NCBI GenBank assembly: GCA_002495625.1
Contig: DAGC01000003.1
Location: 134,153-198,152 of the forward strand
DNA length: 64,000 bases
Source of the DNA: Methanobacterium sp. UBA375
Lineage (GTDB): Archaea > Methanobacteriota > Methanobacteria > Methanobacteriales > Methanobacteriaceae
Reading direction: 5' to 3'
The translations under genes and the position numbers were made by a program. The notes under the pieces were generated by a model. That model saw nothing but the letters and a program-made list of their open reading frames with translations, did no database searches and was not told the DNA's origin. Shown here one piece after another: positions 25,310 to 34,636 of the stretch. Positions within the stretch are counted from its first letter, which is position 1. Each line of letters begins with the position of its first letter.

Positions 25310-26779
25310 TTATTTAGTAAATATTAACTGTTTTTTACCTGATTTAAGACTTGCTTTCAGGTTTCCCCACATGTACTGCTCCGGTCCGCAGCCAGAGACA
25401 ATAACATAACTGTACGGGGATTTTTTAACCAGCTCACCTATCTTACTTATTCTCTTCTCCATATCCTCATGGGATAGTGGATAGAAATCTGCCGGTAGTT
25501 TCTCCTTTATGATTTCATAATATTCCCGGGCTGCTTCCACAGATTCCCTGCCAGGGACGACATGGACCATCCTCGGGTTCAAATAGATTAAAGAACTTAA
25601 ATGGTCCTCGAATATTTCCTCTTCACCTTCATCCGGGGTGGTGTAGATAAACACGGTTTGGTCAGCTATTTCCTCTCCGGTGTAGGTCTGCATGAACTGG
25701 ATATTGGCTTTTAAAGCATCTCCGTTATCGCCCTGGCCCATCCCTACCAGTTTATCATCTTTCACCTTGAAGATTTCAAAGCGTCCCGGGGGTAGGATGG
25801 AGAGGTCTAAAGAGCCGAATATTTCTCGAGTGGTTTTTTCAATCCTCTCTGGTTTTGGAGTGAAAGTTACATAGGTTAGGGCTGCACAAAGCAGGTTGTA
25901 CAAGTTATGCACACCAAAGGCTGGTACTTCAACCGGGAAATCAAGCTGAAGATTTTTACCTGTGGGATAATTGAATACTTCCCCCTCTAAGCGAACCTGC
26001 CAGCGATCCTTTCCCACCTTTAGCTGGGTGAACTTCAGATCCGGTTCGGGCCGGGAGAATCCACAGCTACATTGATATATTCCCCGATGATTAAGGTACC
26101 GTTTGGTGTAAGTCAGATTTTCGTTACATACTGGACAGAACACATCACCGGTTATGGGAGTTTTATCCTCCATGTCCATGTCCAGCCCATAATAGGTCAC
26201 TTTAACATCGTTTTCCTTCTTTTTACCGATATAGGCAGTTCTCGGATCGTCTGCATTGGATATGACTATCCCTCTTTTCATAGGTGCAGAAAGCAGCTGT
26301 TTTGCCCGGAGATATTCTTCGAAGGGGTTTTTAACCCCGCTGACCTGGGAATGCTCCCGGGAAACGTTGGTGTAAACCACACCTACCGGGTCCACTATCC
26401 TGCTAACTGTATCTGGAATGGCGTGTTTAATATCCCTTATACCGTATTCAAAAACACCTAAACTGGCTTTACCATCCAGAAGACCGGTTACAATGGCGTT
26501 GATGGTGTTGCTTTCGTAATTATAGGTTATGTTGGTATCATTCGCCAGTAAGAGGGCTGTTATCTTGGTGGTGGTTGTTTTACCATTGGTCCCCGTGATA
26601 AGTATTGAGCCTATATCCAGTTTACTGGTTAATCTACTTACACATTCCTTTTTACCAATCCTTAAATAGATGTGACCGGGGAAGCTTTTACCCATCCCAC
26701 TTCCCAGTTTGGCTAAATATTTAGCTGATTTACCCGCTAAACGGGCGGTGGCACATCTGATATTCTGTGACAATCCCAT
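25310..26779 (-). CDS. Mur-ligase family protein, MurT-like (pseudomurein ligase candidate)
   Basis: A 489-residue Mur ligase. The ATP loop is GTNGKTTTTK near residue 63, followed by EYGIRDIK-type substrate residues, TNVSREHSQVSG, and a zinc ribbon (CPVC ... CSCGF) inserted in the central domain as in bacterial MurT. The C-terminal DUF1727-like part ends with GCGPEQYMWGNLK. Methanobacteriales use Mur-ligase homologues for peptide cross-bridges of pseudomurein, and the genome carries pseudomurein-binding proteins nearby. The exact substrate is unknown; no GatD-like partner is adjacent. ATG 26779 follows AAAGGA. ribL lies 28 bp downstream. Confidence 0.85.
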   Translation of the reverse strand: MGLSQNIRCATARLAGKSAKYLAKLGSGMGKSFPGHIYLRIGKKECVSRLTSKLDIGSILITGTNGKTTTTKITALLLANDTNITYNYESNTINAIVTGLLDGKASLGVFEYGIRDIKHAIPDTVSRIVDPVGVVYTNVSREHSQVSGVKNPFEEYLRAKQLLSAPMKRGIVISNADDPRTAYIGKKKENDVKVTYYGLDMDMEDKTPITGDVFCPVCNENLTYTKRYLNHRGIYQCSCGFSRPEPDLKFTQLKVGKDRWQVRLEGEVFNYPTGKNLQLDFPVEVPAFGVHNLYNLLCAALTYVTFTPKPERIEKTTREIFGSLDLSILPPGRFEIFKVKDDKLVGMGQGDNGDALKANIQFMQTYTGEEIADQTVFIYTTPDEGEEEIFEDHLSSLIYLNPRMVHVVPGRESVEAAREYYEIIKEKLPADFYPLSHEDMEKRISKIGELVKKSPYSYVIVSGCGPEQYMWGNLKASLKSGKKQLIFTK

Positions 26780-26958
26780 GATCTTTATCCTTTCTTTTTG
26801 ATGTATTTATAATATTAGTTGAACTTTAAAATGAGTTTAGCCCAAAAAGGTAAATTAAACGTCTTACCATATAAAACTATATAAATCAATCCCGGGAAGT
26901 CTACAAACCCAGAAAATATGGAATAACTTGATTTAATGATTATGGATAACATGATTTT

Positions 26959-28206
26959 ATGATTCTAATAAGAGGCATTGGAACCAACCCCTATATCGGT
27001 GTAGGGAAAGTAAAAAAGATAGTTACACTGGAGGATCTCCTTGAACTGGATGGTGGGGAGATAGTTGTGGTATCCAAGGCATCAAGGGACATGTTGTCTC
27101 ACCTCCAAAAGGCAGGCGGAGTGATTACCGATTACGGGGGAATAACCAGCCACGTGGCCATAGTGTTAAGGGAATTCGGTGTCCCCTGTGTGGTGGGGAC
27201 TGGTAAAGCCACCCTTGTCCTGGAAGATGATGAAATTGTAACGTTAGATGGTAAAACCGGTAATATTTATCAGGGATTCATGGAACTGGAGGAGGAAAAG
27301 GAGTTTCTGGAAATATTTAACCCCTCCACCAGGATAAAGGTCAATCTGAATGTCCCCGAGATTGCAGGGAGAGTTGCGCCCTATGCTGATGGTGTAGGGT
27401 CACTTAGAATTGAAAATATCATCATACGTACCGGTAAACACCCCCAGGTGCTTCTAGATGAAGGAGAATTAACCGATATATTAACCGATGGTGTGAGGGA
27501 GATAGTGGACGCTTTTTATCCTAAATCCGTATTTTTCCGTACTTTTGACATCCCCACCGATGAACTAAAACACCTGGAAGGGGGAGAGATAGAACCGTTT
27601 GAACATAATCCACTTCTAGGTTCAAGGGGCATAACCAAGGATTTAAATAACCCCCCTATACTGGAAGCGCAGTTTAACGCGGTTAAAAATCTGCTGGATG
27701 AAGGGTATTCTAATCTGGCCCTGAAGATACCCTATGTCAGGGATATCTCAGAATATGTCAAGTCAAAAAAAATCTTAGAGAAATGTGGTGTTCGTCCCCA
27801 CCGAGACCTTAAGGTTGGTGTTTCAGTGGAAACTCCCTCAGTGGTCTTCACCTTTGATGAATTCCTTAAAGAAGGCCTGGACTTTATAACCCTCGGTATG
27901 AGCGATCTCACCATGTGCTCCCTGGCAGTGGACCGCCGGGGCGTTAAAGTGTCGAAGCACTTCCAGATAACCCACCCGGCTGTTATGGGTATGGTGAAGA
28001 TGGTGATAGACCAGTGCAACCAGGCGGATATTGAAAGTTGCATCACCGGTTACGCTGCTTCAGATCCCAGGATCGTGAGGAAACTGGTGCACTGGGGAAT
28101 AAGCTCCATATCCACCAACCCCGACCAGATACTGAAGATGAGAAGACTGGTAAATATTGCAGAAGATGAGTTGTTGTTGAGTAATTTCACTGAACGGAAT
28201 ATATAA
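26959..28206 (+). CDS. PEP-utilising enzyme-like protein lacking the ATP-grasp domain
   Basis: A 415-residue protein with the swivelling PEP-utiliser mobile domain first (GGITSHVAIVLREFGVPCVVG, phospho-accepting His) and a PEP-binding TIM barrel second (VGVSVETPSVVFTFDEFL, ITLGMSDLTMCSLAVDRRG, SISTNPDQI). PEP synthase and PPDK carry an N-terminal nucleotide-binding domain that is absent here, so it cannot make PEP alone. The order is that of PEP synthase C-terminal parts; it may work with a separate subunit or be a regulator. Alone between the Mur ligase (divergent) and hisA (convergent). Confidence 0.85.
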   Translation: MILIRGIGTNPYIGVGKVKKIVTLEDLLELDGGEIVVVSKASRDMLSHLQKAGGVITDYGGITSHVAIVLREFGVPCVVGTGKATLVLEDDEIVTLDGKTGNIYQGFMELEEEKEFLEIFNPSTRIKVNLNVPEIAGRVAPYADGVGSLRIENIIIRTGKHPQVLLDEGELTDILTDGVREIVDAFYPKSVFFRTFDIPTDELKHLEGGEIEPFEHNPLLGSRGITKDLNNPPILEAQFNAVKNLLDEGYSNLALKIPYVRDISEYVKSKKILEKCGVRPHRDLKVGVSVETPSVVFTFDEFLKEGLDFITLGMSDLTMCSLAVDRRGVKVSKHFQITHPAVMGMVKMVIDQCNQADIESCITGYAASDPRIVRKLVHWGISSISTNPDQILKMRRLVNIAEDELLLSNFTERNI

Positions 28207-28245
28207 CTCATAATGAAAAGCAACTCACATTTCAAAATCGAAGCT

Positions 28246-28956
28246 TCATAACTTCAACGCTTCTTCAAAATCTATTTTTCCCCGGTAGAGGGCAGATCCA
28301 ACCACCGCCCCGTAGACACGTGTTTCAGACAGCATCTTCAAGTCGTCAAGGGTGGAAACACCACCAGCATATACGACAGGTATGCTAACTGCTTTTAGGA
28401 GTTCCATCAAGGGATCTACCTGGAAACCCTCGAGGAGTCCTTCAAAATCCACGTTGGTAAACAGTATGCTCCCTGCCCCGGCTTCTTCCATTACCTTACC
28501 CATCTCCGGGACAGTTCTGCTGGTCTTCTCAGTCCAACCCCGGACCACAACCTGACCGTCCTTACTATCCAGTGCGACCATTACCCCTTCACTTCCAAAC
28601 TCCTCTGCAAGCTGGGTTACCACTTCCTGGTTTTCCATGGCCAATGTGCCGAGGATAACCCTTTCTACGCCTGCTTCTAGTAACTTGGTGGCATCATCTT
28701 TACTCCGTATGCCGCCGCCCATCTCTATGGGGATGGATAATTCCTCAACCATGCTGGTAATCAATTCCTGGTTGCGGCGATTATCTCCAAAGGCACCGTC
28801 CAGATCAATGAGGTGCAGCATCTCGGCACCTTTTTCCTGCCAGCTTAGTGCAACTTCCACAGGGTTGTCGATGACCACCTGTTCAGTACCGGGCTTACCC
28901 TGTACCAGCTGAACACACTTGCCGTTTTTTATGTCTACCGCGGGGATTGTTATCAT
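28246..28956 (-). CDS. hisA: Phosphoribosylformimino-5-aminoimidazole carboxamide ribotide isomerase
   Basis: The fourth enzyme of histidine synthesis, a (beta/alpha)8 barrel of 236 residues. Catalytic Asp in IPAVDIKNGKCVQLVQG, the second Asp in the half-barrel repeat (VALDSKDG), and phosphate sites GGGIRSKDD and YAGGVSTLDDL are all present. ATG 28956 follows GTGA. No other his gene lies nearby. Confidence 0.95.
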   Translation of the reverse strand: MITIPAVDIKNGKCVQLVQGKPGTEQVVIDNPVEVALSWQEKGAEMLHLIDLDGAFGDNRRNQELITSMVEELSIPIEMGGGIRSKDDATKLLEAGVERVILGTLAMENQEVVTQLAEEFGSEGVMVALDSKDGQVVVRGWTEKTSRTVPEMGKVMEEAGAGSILFTNVDFEGLLEGFQVDPLMELLKAVSIPVVYAGGVSTLDDLKMLSETRVYGAVVGSALYRGKIDFEEALKL

Positions 28957-29086
28957 AATTTCACGAACACCAGTTTATAAATTAATTTTTTCTACAAATA
29001 CATTTATTTTAATTGATTTGGATTTTAGGGTATTATATTAACCTTTATCTTGAAAGTTGTTAGTTCTGTTTTTCAGTTATTGTTAT

Positions 29087-29320
29087 TTAATGAGATTTCT
29101 TTCTACAATCAAAGCATAAATCTGAATTACTATTAGTTTTAAATACCTTTTTGCATTTTTTACAGGTGACTTCTTTAATGAGAGATGTTTTTTTCATCTG
29201 AAATTTTGCCATCTTTACAGAGCAATTATAATTATTAGCCTGGATTGTTGCTCTGGCTTTTCTATTTAAGGCCTCCTCAGCAAATTTTTTTTCAATATCT
29301 TCCCCATAATCCCTGGCCAT
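29087..29320 (-). CDS. Small basic zinc-ribbon protein
   Basis: A 77-residue protein of unknown family starting MARDYGEDIEKKF, with a Lys/Arg-rich middle and a C-terminal zinc ribbon (CKKCKKVF ... CFDCRKKSH). Such small ribbons often bind RNA or protein. The start at 29320 is preferred over 29329 because two extra residues have no support. It stands alone, with AT-rich flanks. Confidence 0.65.
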   Translation of the reverse strand: MARDYGEDIEKKFAEEALNRKARATIQANNYNCSVKMAKFQMKKTSLIKEVTCKKCKKVFKTNSNSDLCFDCRKKSH

Positions 29321-29508
29321 AAAAATCACTGATCAATACCCTTAAGTCTGATTCATAAACAACCAATTTTCATAAATCATGGCGGATTATCAGGATAAAC
29401 TAACAACATACTCAAAGCTATGTTAACGGTGAAATGCACTGTGCACTGTAATTTGTTCATTAGACACATTTATATCCAAACAAATGAATTTTAGATTCTC
29501 GAGTTTAA

Positions 29509-30147
29509 TTATCCCTTTTTTTTATATTTTTCATAAAGAAAGTATATAATTATTGATAATACTATCACAACCACACTGATCTCTTCAAAATATGAAATCT
29601 CAGTGGAAATGGTCTGGTACAGGCTTCCAAACTGCCATCCTAAAAATCCAAGGATGAACGCCCGTACCAGCGTACCTAGGAAGGTTATTATCACGAATTT
29701 TTTCAGGTCGTATCTGACGAATCCGCAGAAGACGTTTATGGCTATGCTGGGGACCACCGGAAGGGCCCTTACCGTGAACAGAATTACTTCATCGGATCGG
29801 CTTTCCTCGAATTTACTCTGAGCTTTTTCTATATTCTCCCAGGAGACACCCAGATATTTGCCCAAACGGTCTATTAATTCTTTACCAAGGTAATAGGCAA
29901 GGGTGTAGATGAGTAAAGAACCAATGGTAACTCCCACCGATGCTGGCAGTACAACGTTTATAAAGAGTGAAAAGATCGTCTCCGGGGAGATTGCAGCTCC
30001 CTGCAGGATGATGAAGCTGGTGCCCATTATAACCAGGGTTGATGGTATGGGGGCGATGATTTCTTCAATTATACTACCCAGGAAAACTCCTAAGGGTCCG
30101 TAAGCAAGTAGTACACTTTCCAGATATAATATAATTTCTTCGAACAA
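29509..30147 (-). CDS. DedA/SNARE-associated (VTT) membrane protein
   Basis: A 212-residue DedA-type protein. It has the N-terminal re-entrant region (GPLGVFLGSIIEEIIAPIPS), the conserved R-x-x-P-x-x-x block (FTVRALPVVPSIAINVFCG) and four or more membrane segments. The family includes lipid scramblase-like and undecaprenyl-phosphate or phospholipid translocases. TTG 30147 follows GGAG nine bases upstream. Divergent from mntP with about 85 bp between them. Confidence 0.88.
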   Translation of the reverse strand: MFEEIILYLESVLLAYGPLGVFLGSIIEEIIAPIPSTLVIMGTSFIILQGAAISPETIFSLFINVVLPASVGVTIGSLLIYTLAYYLGKELIDRLGKYLGVSWENIEKAQSKFEESRSDEVILFTVRALPVVPSIAINVFCGFVRYDLKKFVIITFLGTLVRAFILGFLGWQFGSLYQTISTEISYFEEISVVVIVLSIIIYFLYEKYKKKG

Positions 30148-30231
30148 AATTTATTACTCCTTTAAAAAGATTTATATAAGATTTTTATCAACTTTGTATT
30201 CCCGACCATATAAAAAAATTTAGGGTTTAAT

Positions 30232-30783
30232 ATGGATATTCTCTCGATGATCTTTTTGGCAATTGGACTGGCCATGGACGCATTCAGTGTCTCAGTGACC
30301 AGAGGATTAACCTTAAAATTGGGTGTTAAACATGCGTTAATCATCGCCCTATCTTTCGCTGGTTTCCAGATTTTTATGCCCGTTTTAGGCTGGCTCTCAG
30401 GAATACAACTTCAATACCTGGTTTCAACCTTCGCTCCCTGGATCGCATTTCTGCTACTTTTGGGTGTTGGAATTAAGATGATCTATGAGGCCCTATCTGC
30501 CAATGAAAATGTTTCCAATCAATTTTCATATAAAGAGCTGTTAATTCTCTCAATAGCAACCAGTATAGATGCTTTCGCTGTGGGAGTGACCTTCGCCTTT
30601 TTAAATGTAGCGATACTTCTTCCCATACTTCTCATTGGCCTAATTACATTTATCCTTTCACTTATAGGGATTTACATCGGGAAGAACATCGGCCACCTGT
30701 TCGAAAATAAGATGGAAATAGTTGGCGGAGTAATATTAATAATTATTGGCTTTAAAATACTCCTAGAGAACATATTATTGTAG
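30232..30783 (+). CDS. mntP: Putative manganese efflux pump MntP
   Basis: A 183-residue membrane protein with six helices and the two inverted MntP signatures: LAIGLAMDAFSVSVTRG in helix 1 and LSIATSIDAFAVGVTF in helix 4, whose Asp residues bind the metal. Exports Mn2+. The next gene, truA, begins 9 bp after the stop, so the pair is likely co-transcribed. Confidence 0.9.
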   Translation: MDILSMIFLAIGLAMDAFSVSVTRGLTLKLGVKHALIIALSFAGFQIFMPVLGWLSGIQLQYLVSTFAPWIAFLLLLGVGIKMIYEALSANENVSNQFSYKELLILSIATSIDAFAVGVTFAFLNVAILLPILLIGLITFILSLIGIYIGKNIGHLFENKMEIVGGVILIIIGFKILLENILL

Positions 30784-30791
30784 GTGTAACC

Positions 30792-31604
30792 ATGAGAAGA
30801 GTGGCTTTAAAGATTGCCTACCTGGGCACAGAATATTACGGCTTCCAGAGACAGCCAGACTTGCCAACTGTGGAGGGAAAAATGCTATCCACACTGAAAG
30901 AGGTTGGTGTGGTGGATGACATCAATAAATGTGGTTTTGGAGTAGCTGGGAGGACTGATCGGGGAGTGCATGCCCTGGGAAACGTGATCACCTTCCTGAC
31001 GGAAGAGGAAGTAATAATCAACCAGATCAACGACGCTTTACCCAAAAGCATCAGAGTATTGGCCCAGACAAAAGTTCCCCTCCGTTTTAAAGCCAGGTAC
31101 GCTTTAAATAGACATTATCGCTATTTATTACCCCTAATCCCTGGTGATTCTCCTCTTGATTTTGACAAGATGGTTGAAGCTTCCAAACTTTTTAAGGGCA
31201 CCCATGACTTCTCCAATTTCTCCAAGAAGAGTGAGAGAAACCCGGTTAGAACCATAGATGAAATTAAACTTACAAAAGAACAGGATCTGATACAATTCGA
31301 CGTGGTTGGGGAGAGTTTCCTCTGGAACATGGTGAGGAAAATGGTATCCATTCTCCAGATGGTGGGGAGGGGAGAGTTGCCATCGGAGATTATAGATGAG
31401 CTTTTCAACCCGGATAAGGATCTCTGTATCATGCCCATGCCCCCGGAAGGTCTTATCCTCATGGACATAACCTATTCTGGTATTAAATTCCATGAAGACC
31501 CCTACGCTGTAAAGACGTTTAAATCGTTCCTTAAAGGGGAATACCTGAAAAACCAGACCATCGCCTTATCTCAAAAAGAAATGTTAAAGGGTTTGAAGGA
31601 TTAA
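30792..31604 (+). CDS. truA: tRNA pseudouridine(38-40) synthase TruA
   Basis: A 270-residue enzyme that isomerises uridines 38-40 of tRNA. It opens RVALKIAYLGTEYYGFQRQPDLPTVEG, carries the catalytic Asp in AGRTDRGVHALGNVITF, and has FKGTHDFSNFSK and FLWNMVRKMVSILQMVGRGE. Length is normal. ATG 30792 has TGTAGGTG upstream, inside the end of mntP. Confidence 0.95.
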   Translation: MRRVALKIAYLGTEYYGFQRQPDLPTVEGKMLSTLKEVGVVDDINKCGFGVAGRTDRGVHALGNVITFLTEEEVIINQINDALPKSIRVLAQTKVPLRFKARYALNRHYRYLLPLIPGDSPLDFDKMVEASKLFKGTHDFSNFSKKSERNPVRTIDEIKLTKEQDLIQFDVVGESFLWNMVRKMVSILQMVGRGELPSEIIDELFNPDKDLCIMPMPPEGLILMDITYSGIKFHEDPYAVKTFKSFLKGEYLKNQTIALSQKEMLKGLKD

Positions 31605-31772
31605 TTTTCTTGACCTGTCTCTGTTAACCGAATGAATTTTTTTTATTTCTTCAATTAAGGAATTAACATGGGTTGTTTCTTGCAATTTAATTTGATTGAT
31701 AAATCATAAATACTAGTAGACAGATATGATTACACAGTAAGCATCTAAAAAGTTTGCTTAGGAGGAAATTGC

Positions 31773-33158
31773 CTGTTATACAAAAACAACGTACAAGTAA
31801 CTTCTAATCTGCCAGGTTCAAAAAATGAAACTCCACAGAGAGTAAGGGGCATCATCGTTGGATTCGATCCCGGACTCACCGCTGGAATAGCCATAATGGA
31901 TCTAAATGGGGAGATTCTCTCCGTGAAAAGCTTCAAGGAGATATCCCGGGCAGAGATAATTTATCATATCATTAATTTTGGAAAAACTGTTTTAATTTCT
32001 ACAGACGTGTATCCACCACCTAAAATGGCTAAAAAATTAGCCACCACCTTGAATGCTAAGTTACACCATCCCAGTAGAGACATGTCTGTGGGCTCTAAAA
32101 TTGAGCTGGTTGAGTCCTTCCTGGGTGAGAAATCTTCCCTGGAGAGGTCTAAAGTTGTATCCTCTGAGCTGGTGCCACAGGACGCCCACCAGCGTGATGC
32201 TCTGGCAGCGGCCATCAGGACCTATAAAAGCTATGAGAAAAAATTAGAACAGATTGAGACTCGCTGTTTAGAAGTTAACATGTCTCCAGAAGATATTGAC
32301 CTGATAAAGAGGATGGTTATAGGTGGAACAGCCGTAAGTTCGGCCATCCGGATGGTACAGGAGATGGATGAAGAGACAGATAATATAGAGAATGTTGAAG
32401 AATTAGCTACGGATGAATTAGAGTCTTCTATAGATTCTGAGGCTGTTTTGAAGTTAAAAAACAGGATAAAAGCACAGAATAACCAGATTAGTAATCTTAA
32501 AAGCAGAAATGAATCCCTGGAGGATAGGATAAAGGACTATGAAATTGAAGTAACCAAACTCCAGGAGAAGATCGACAAACTGCACTACGAATACACCCAG
32601 GATGTTCTTCTAAATAAAGAGTTAGCAGCCAAACTTTCACTCATTAAAAAATTACAGGACAAGTACAACGAAGAAAAAGCCCTGAGGATGGAACTCGAAG
32701 AAAATCTCGATTCATTACGCAATATTCAAAGTATCAAACCCACTGAAAATGCCATTCCAGTGAAGATCATCGAAACATTCACCAGGGACGGGATAATGGC
32801 CGCCTGTGAATACTGGAAGATAAAGAGGGGTGATGTGATTCTCCTGGAAAGTTCTGAAGGCGGAGGATCACAAACAGCAGCTCTCCTGATAAAGATGGGT
32901 GTGAAGGCTGTTTTAATCAGGGATAAAATTTCACACCACGCCCTGGAGGAGTTCGAAAAAAATATGGTCCCCCTACTCCAGGCAGATAACATGGAACTCA
33001 AGATGATCGACCAGTTCGCCATAGTAAACGCCTTAAAACTCGAGAAGGAAATCCAGAGATGGAAGGAAGAAGTGGAAAGTAAAAGGATTAAAGAAAATAG
33101 TGAGGAAATATTAAAGGCTTTTGACGAATACCGGGCTCGAAGAAAGAGATCTAATTGA
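31773..33158 (+). CDS. DUF460 protein with RuvC/RNase H-like domain and coiled coil
   Basis: About 461 residues. The N-terminal domain is RNase H-like (GIIVGFDPGLTAGIAIMDLNG ... KSFKEIS, and HQRDALAAAIRTYKSYEKK). A long coiled coil follows (about residues 200-330), then a C-terminal domain (ESSEGGGSQTAALLIKMGVKAVL). The function is unproven; the fold suggests nucleic-acid cutting or binding. The first ATG in frame (31896) cuts off the first catalytic Asp, so the gene must start earlier. No ATG/GTG/TTG exists in the open stretch from 31749; CTG 31773 sits 7 bases after GGAGG (31761-31765) and is my best start. Confidence 0.8.
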   Translation: MLYKNNVQVTSNLPGSKNETPQRVRGIIVGFDPGLTAGIAIMDLNGEILSVKSFKEISRAEIIYHIINFGKTVLISTDVYPPPKMAKKLATTLNAKLHHPSRDMSVGSKIELVESFLGEKSSLERSKVVSSELVPQDAHQRDALAAAIRTYKSYEKKLEQIETRCLEVNMSPEDIDLIKRMVIGGTAVSSAIRMVQEMDEETDNIENVEELATDELESSIDSEAVLKLKNRIKAQNNQISNLKSRNESLEDRIKDYEIEVTKLQEKIDKLHYEYTQDVLLNKELAAKLSLIKKLQDKYNEEKALRMELEENLDSLRNIQSIKPTENAIPVKIIETFTRDGIMAACEYWKIKRGDVILLESSEGGGSQTAALLIKMGVKAVLIRDKISHHALEEFEKNMVPLLQADNMELKMIDQFAIVNALKLEKEIQRWKEEVESKRIKENSEEILKAFDEYRARRKRSN

Positions 33159-33210
33159 TAGAGAGAAACTTATATACTGATTGAATATTAATTTTAACTT
33201 GTGAAATATT

Positions 33211-34521
33211 ATGAAAATCGCTTTTATAATAGGCACCCGCCCGGAAATAATTAAGATGTCCCCCTTGATCGATGAAGTAAAAAGAAGGGGCATAAATTTT
33301 ATTCTAATACACACCGGACAACATTATGACCGGGAGATGTCAGAGCAGTTCTTTGAAGACCTGGAACTCCCTCAGCCAGATTACAATATAGGTGTGGGTT
33401 CAACCACCCACGGAAAACAAACCGCAGTGATGCTGGATGGGATTGAGGAAATCCTATCATCTGAAAGACCGGATATCGTACTGGTGGAGGGGGATACCAA
33501 TGCGGTGATGGCCGGTGCCCTGGCAGCTAGTAAGATGCACATTCCAGTGGGGCATGTGGAGTCTGGACTGCGCTCCTACGATAAAACCATGCCCGAGGAA
33601 ATCAACCGGATCGTTGCCGATATCTGTTCCGAGCTTTACTTCGTCCCTACAGAAGAATCAGCTGTAAATCTCATATTTGAAGGCCTCCACCCCCAAGATA
33701 TTCATATAACCGGTAATACAGTGGTGGATGCTGTCTACAGGAACCTGAAGATCGCAGAAAACTATTCTAACCTTAATTTTGATATAAAAAAGGATTTCAT
33801 AACTTTGACCCTCCACCGGGCTGAAAATACAGACAACCCCCAGAGACTAAAGAATATTACTGACGCTCTACTGGAGTTAAAGGAAATAGATATAATCTTC
33901 CCGGTGCATCCCCGTACCATCAAAACCCTCCAGGAGTTGAAACTCTATGATCAGCTGGCCCGGGCAGACCATATCCAATTGATGAAACCGACGGGTTACC
34001 TGGATTTCCTGGTTCTCCTATCCCACTCTAAGGCAGTAATAACTGATTCCGGGGGAATTCAGGAAGAAGCTATAACAATGGACTTACCATGCATAACTCT
34101 GAGATACAACACCGAACGTCCGGAGACAGTAACCGCCGGCGGGAACATCCTGGTCGGTACAGATAAAGAACGGATAATCCAAACCGTACAGAATATTTTG
34201 GAGGATGAAGAACTATATCAGAGGATGAGCCAGGCGGAAAATCCCTATGGTGATGGGAAGACCTCCCAGAAGATTGTGGATATAATAACAGAGGCCTATG
34301 AAAACGGCAATCTTAAAATCACGCCACCAGAAAATATTGGTGGATTGGAAGGCCGTTTCATCCAGAAAGTGGAAGAATCTATTGATGTCCTAAGATATGA
34401 GGAAAAAAACGCTTCTACTAGGATAATCGTTGTTTTTGATGGGGATAAAGCCCAATTTCCCCATGGCAATCTCCAGTTAAAGGGTAAAACCATCATTCTG
34501 GAGAGATTCAGTGTTGAATGA
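33211..34521 (+). CDS. wecB: UDP-N-acetylglucosamine 2-epimerase (non-hydrolysing)
   Basis: A 436-residue enzyme converting UDP-GlcNAc to UDP-ManNAc for glycans. It has FIIGTRPEIIKMSPLI, HTGQHYDREMSEQFFEDL, EGDTNAVMAGALAA, HVESGLRS, EEINRIVADI, TLHRAEN, and TDSGGIQEEA. It is about 60 residues longer than bacterial WecB; the C-terminal extra domain (from about residue 370) is unfamiliar. ATG 33211 follows TTGTGAAA; it lies 52 bp after the DUF460 gene. Confidence 0.93.
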   Translation: MKIAFIIGTRPEIIKMSPLIDEVKRRGINFILIHTGQHYDREMSEQFFEDLELPQPDYNIGVGSTTHGKQTAVMLDGIEEILSSERPDIVLVEGDTNAVMAGALAASKMHIPVGHVESGLRSYDKTMPEEINRIVADICSELYFVPTEESAVNLIFEGLHPQDIHITGNTVVDAVYRNLKIAENYSNLNFDIKKDFITLTLHRAENTDNPQRLKNITDALLELKEIDIIFPVHPRTIKTLQELKLYDQLARADHIQLMKPTGYLDFLVLLSHSKAVITDSGGIQEEAITMDLPCITLRYNTERPETVTAGGNILVGTDKERIIQTVQNILEDEELYQRMSQAENPYGDGKTSQKIVDIITEAYENGNLKITPPENIGGLEGRFIQKVEESIDVLRYEEKNASTRIIVVFDGDKAQFPHGNLQLKGKTIILERFSVE

Positions 34522-34636
34522 AATTAAATTTGGAATGAATAAAATAAATATATCCATGGTACTCCCTTAATCTAATAAAAAGATTAAAAAGGAATTCATC
34601 TAATTGAAATGAATCCATAGAGAGGAGTAGTACGCG

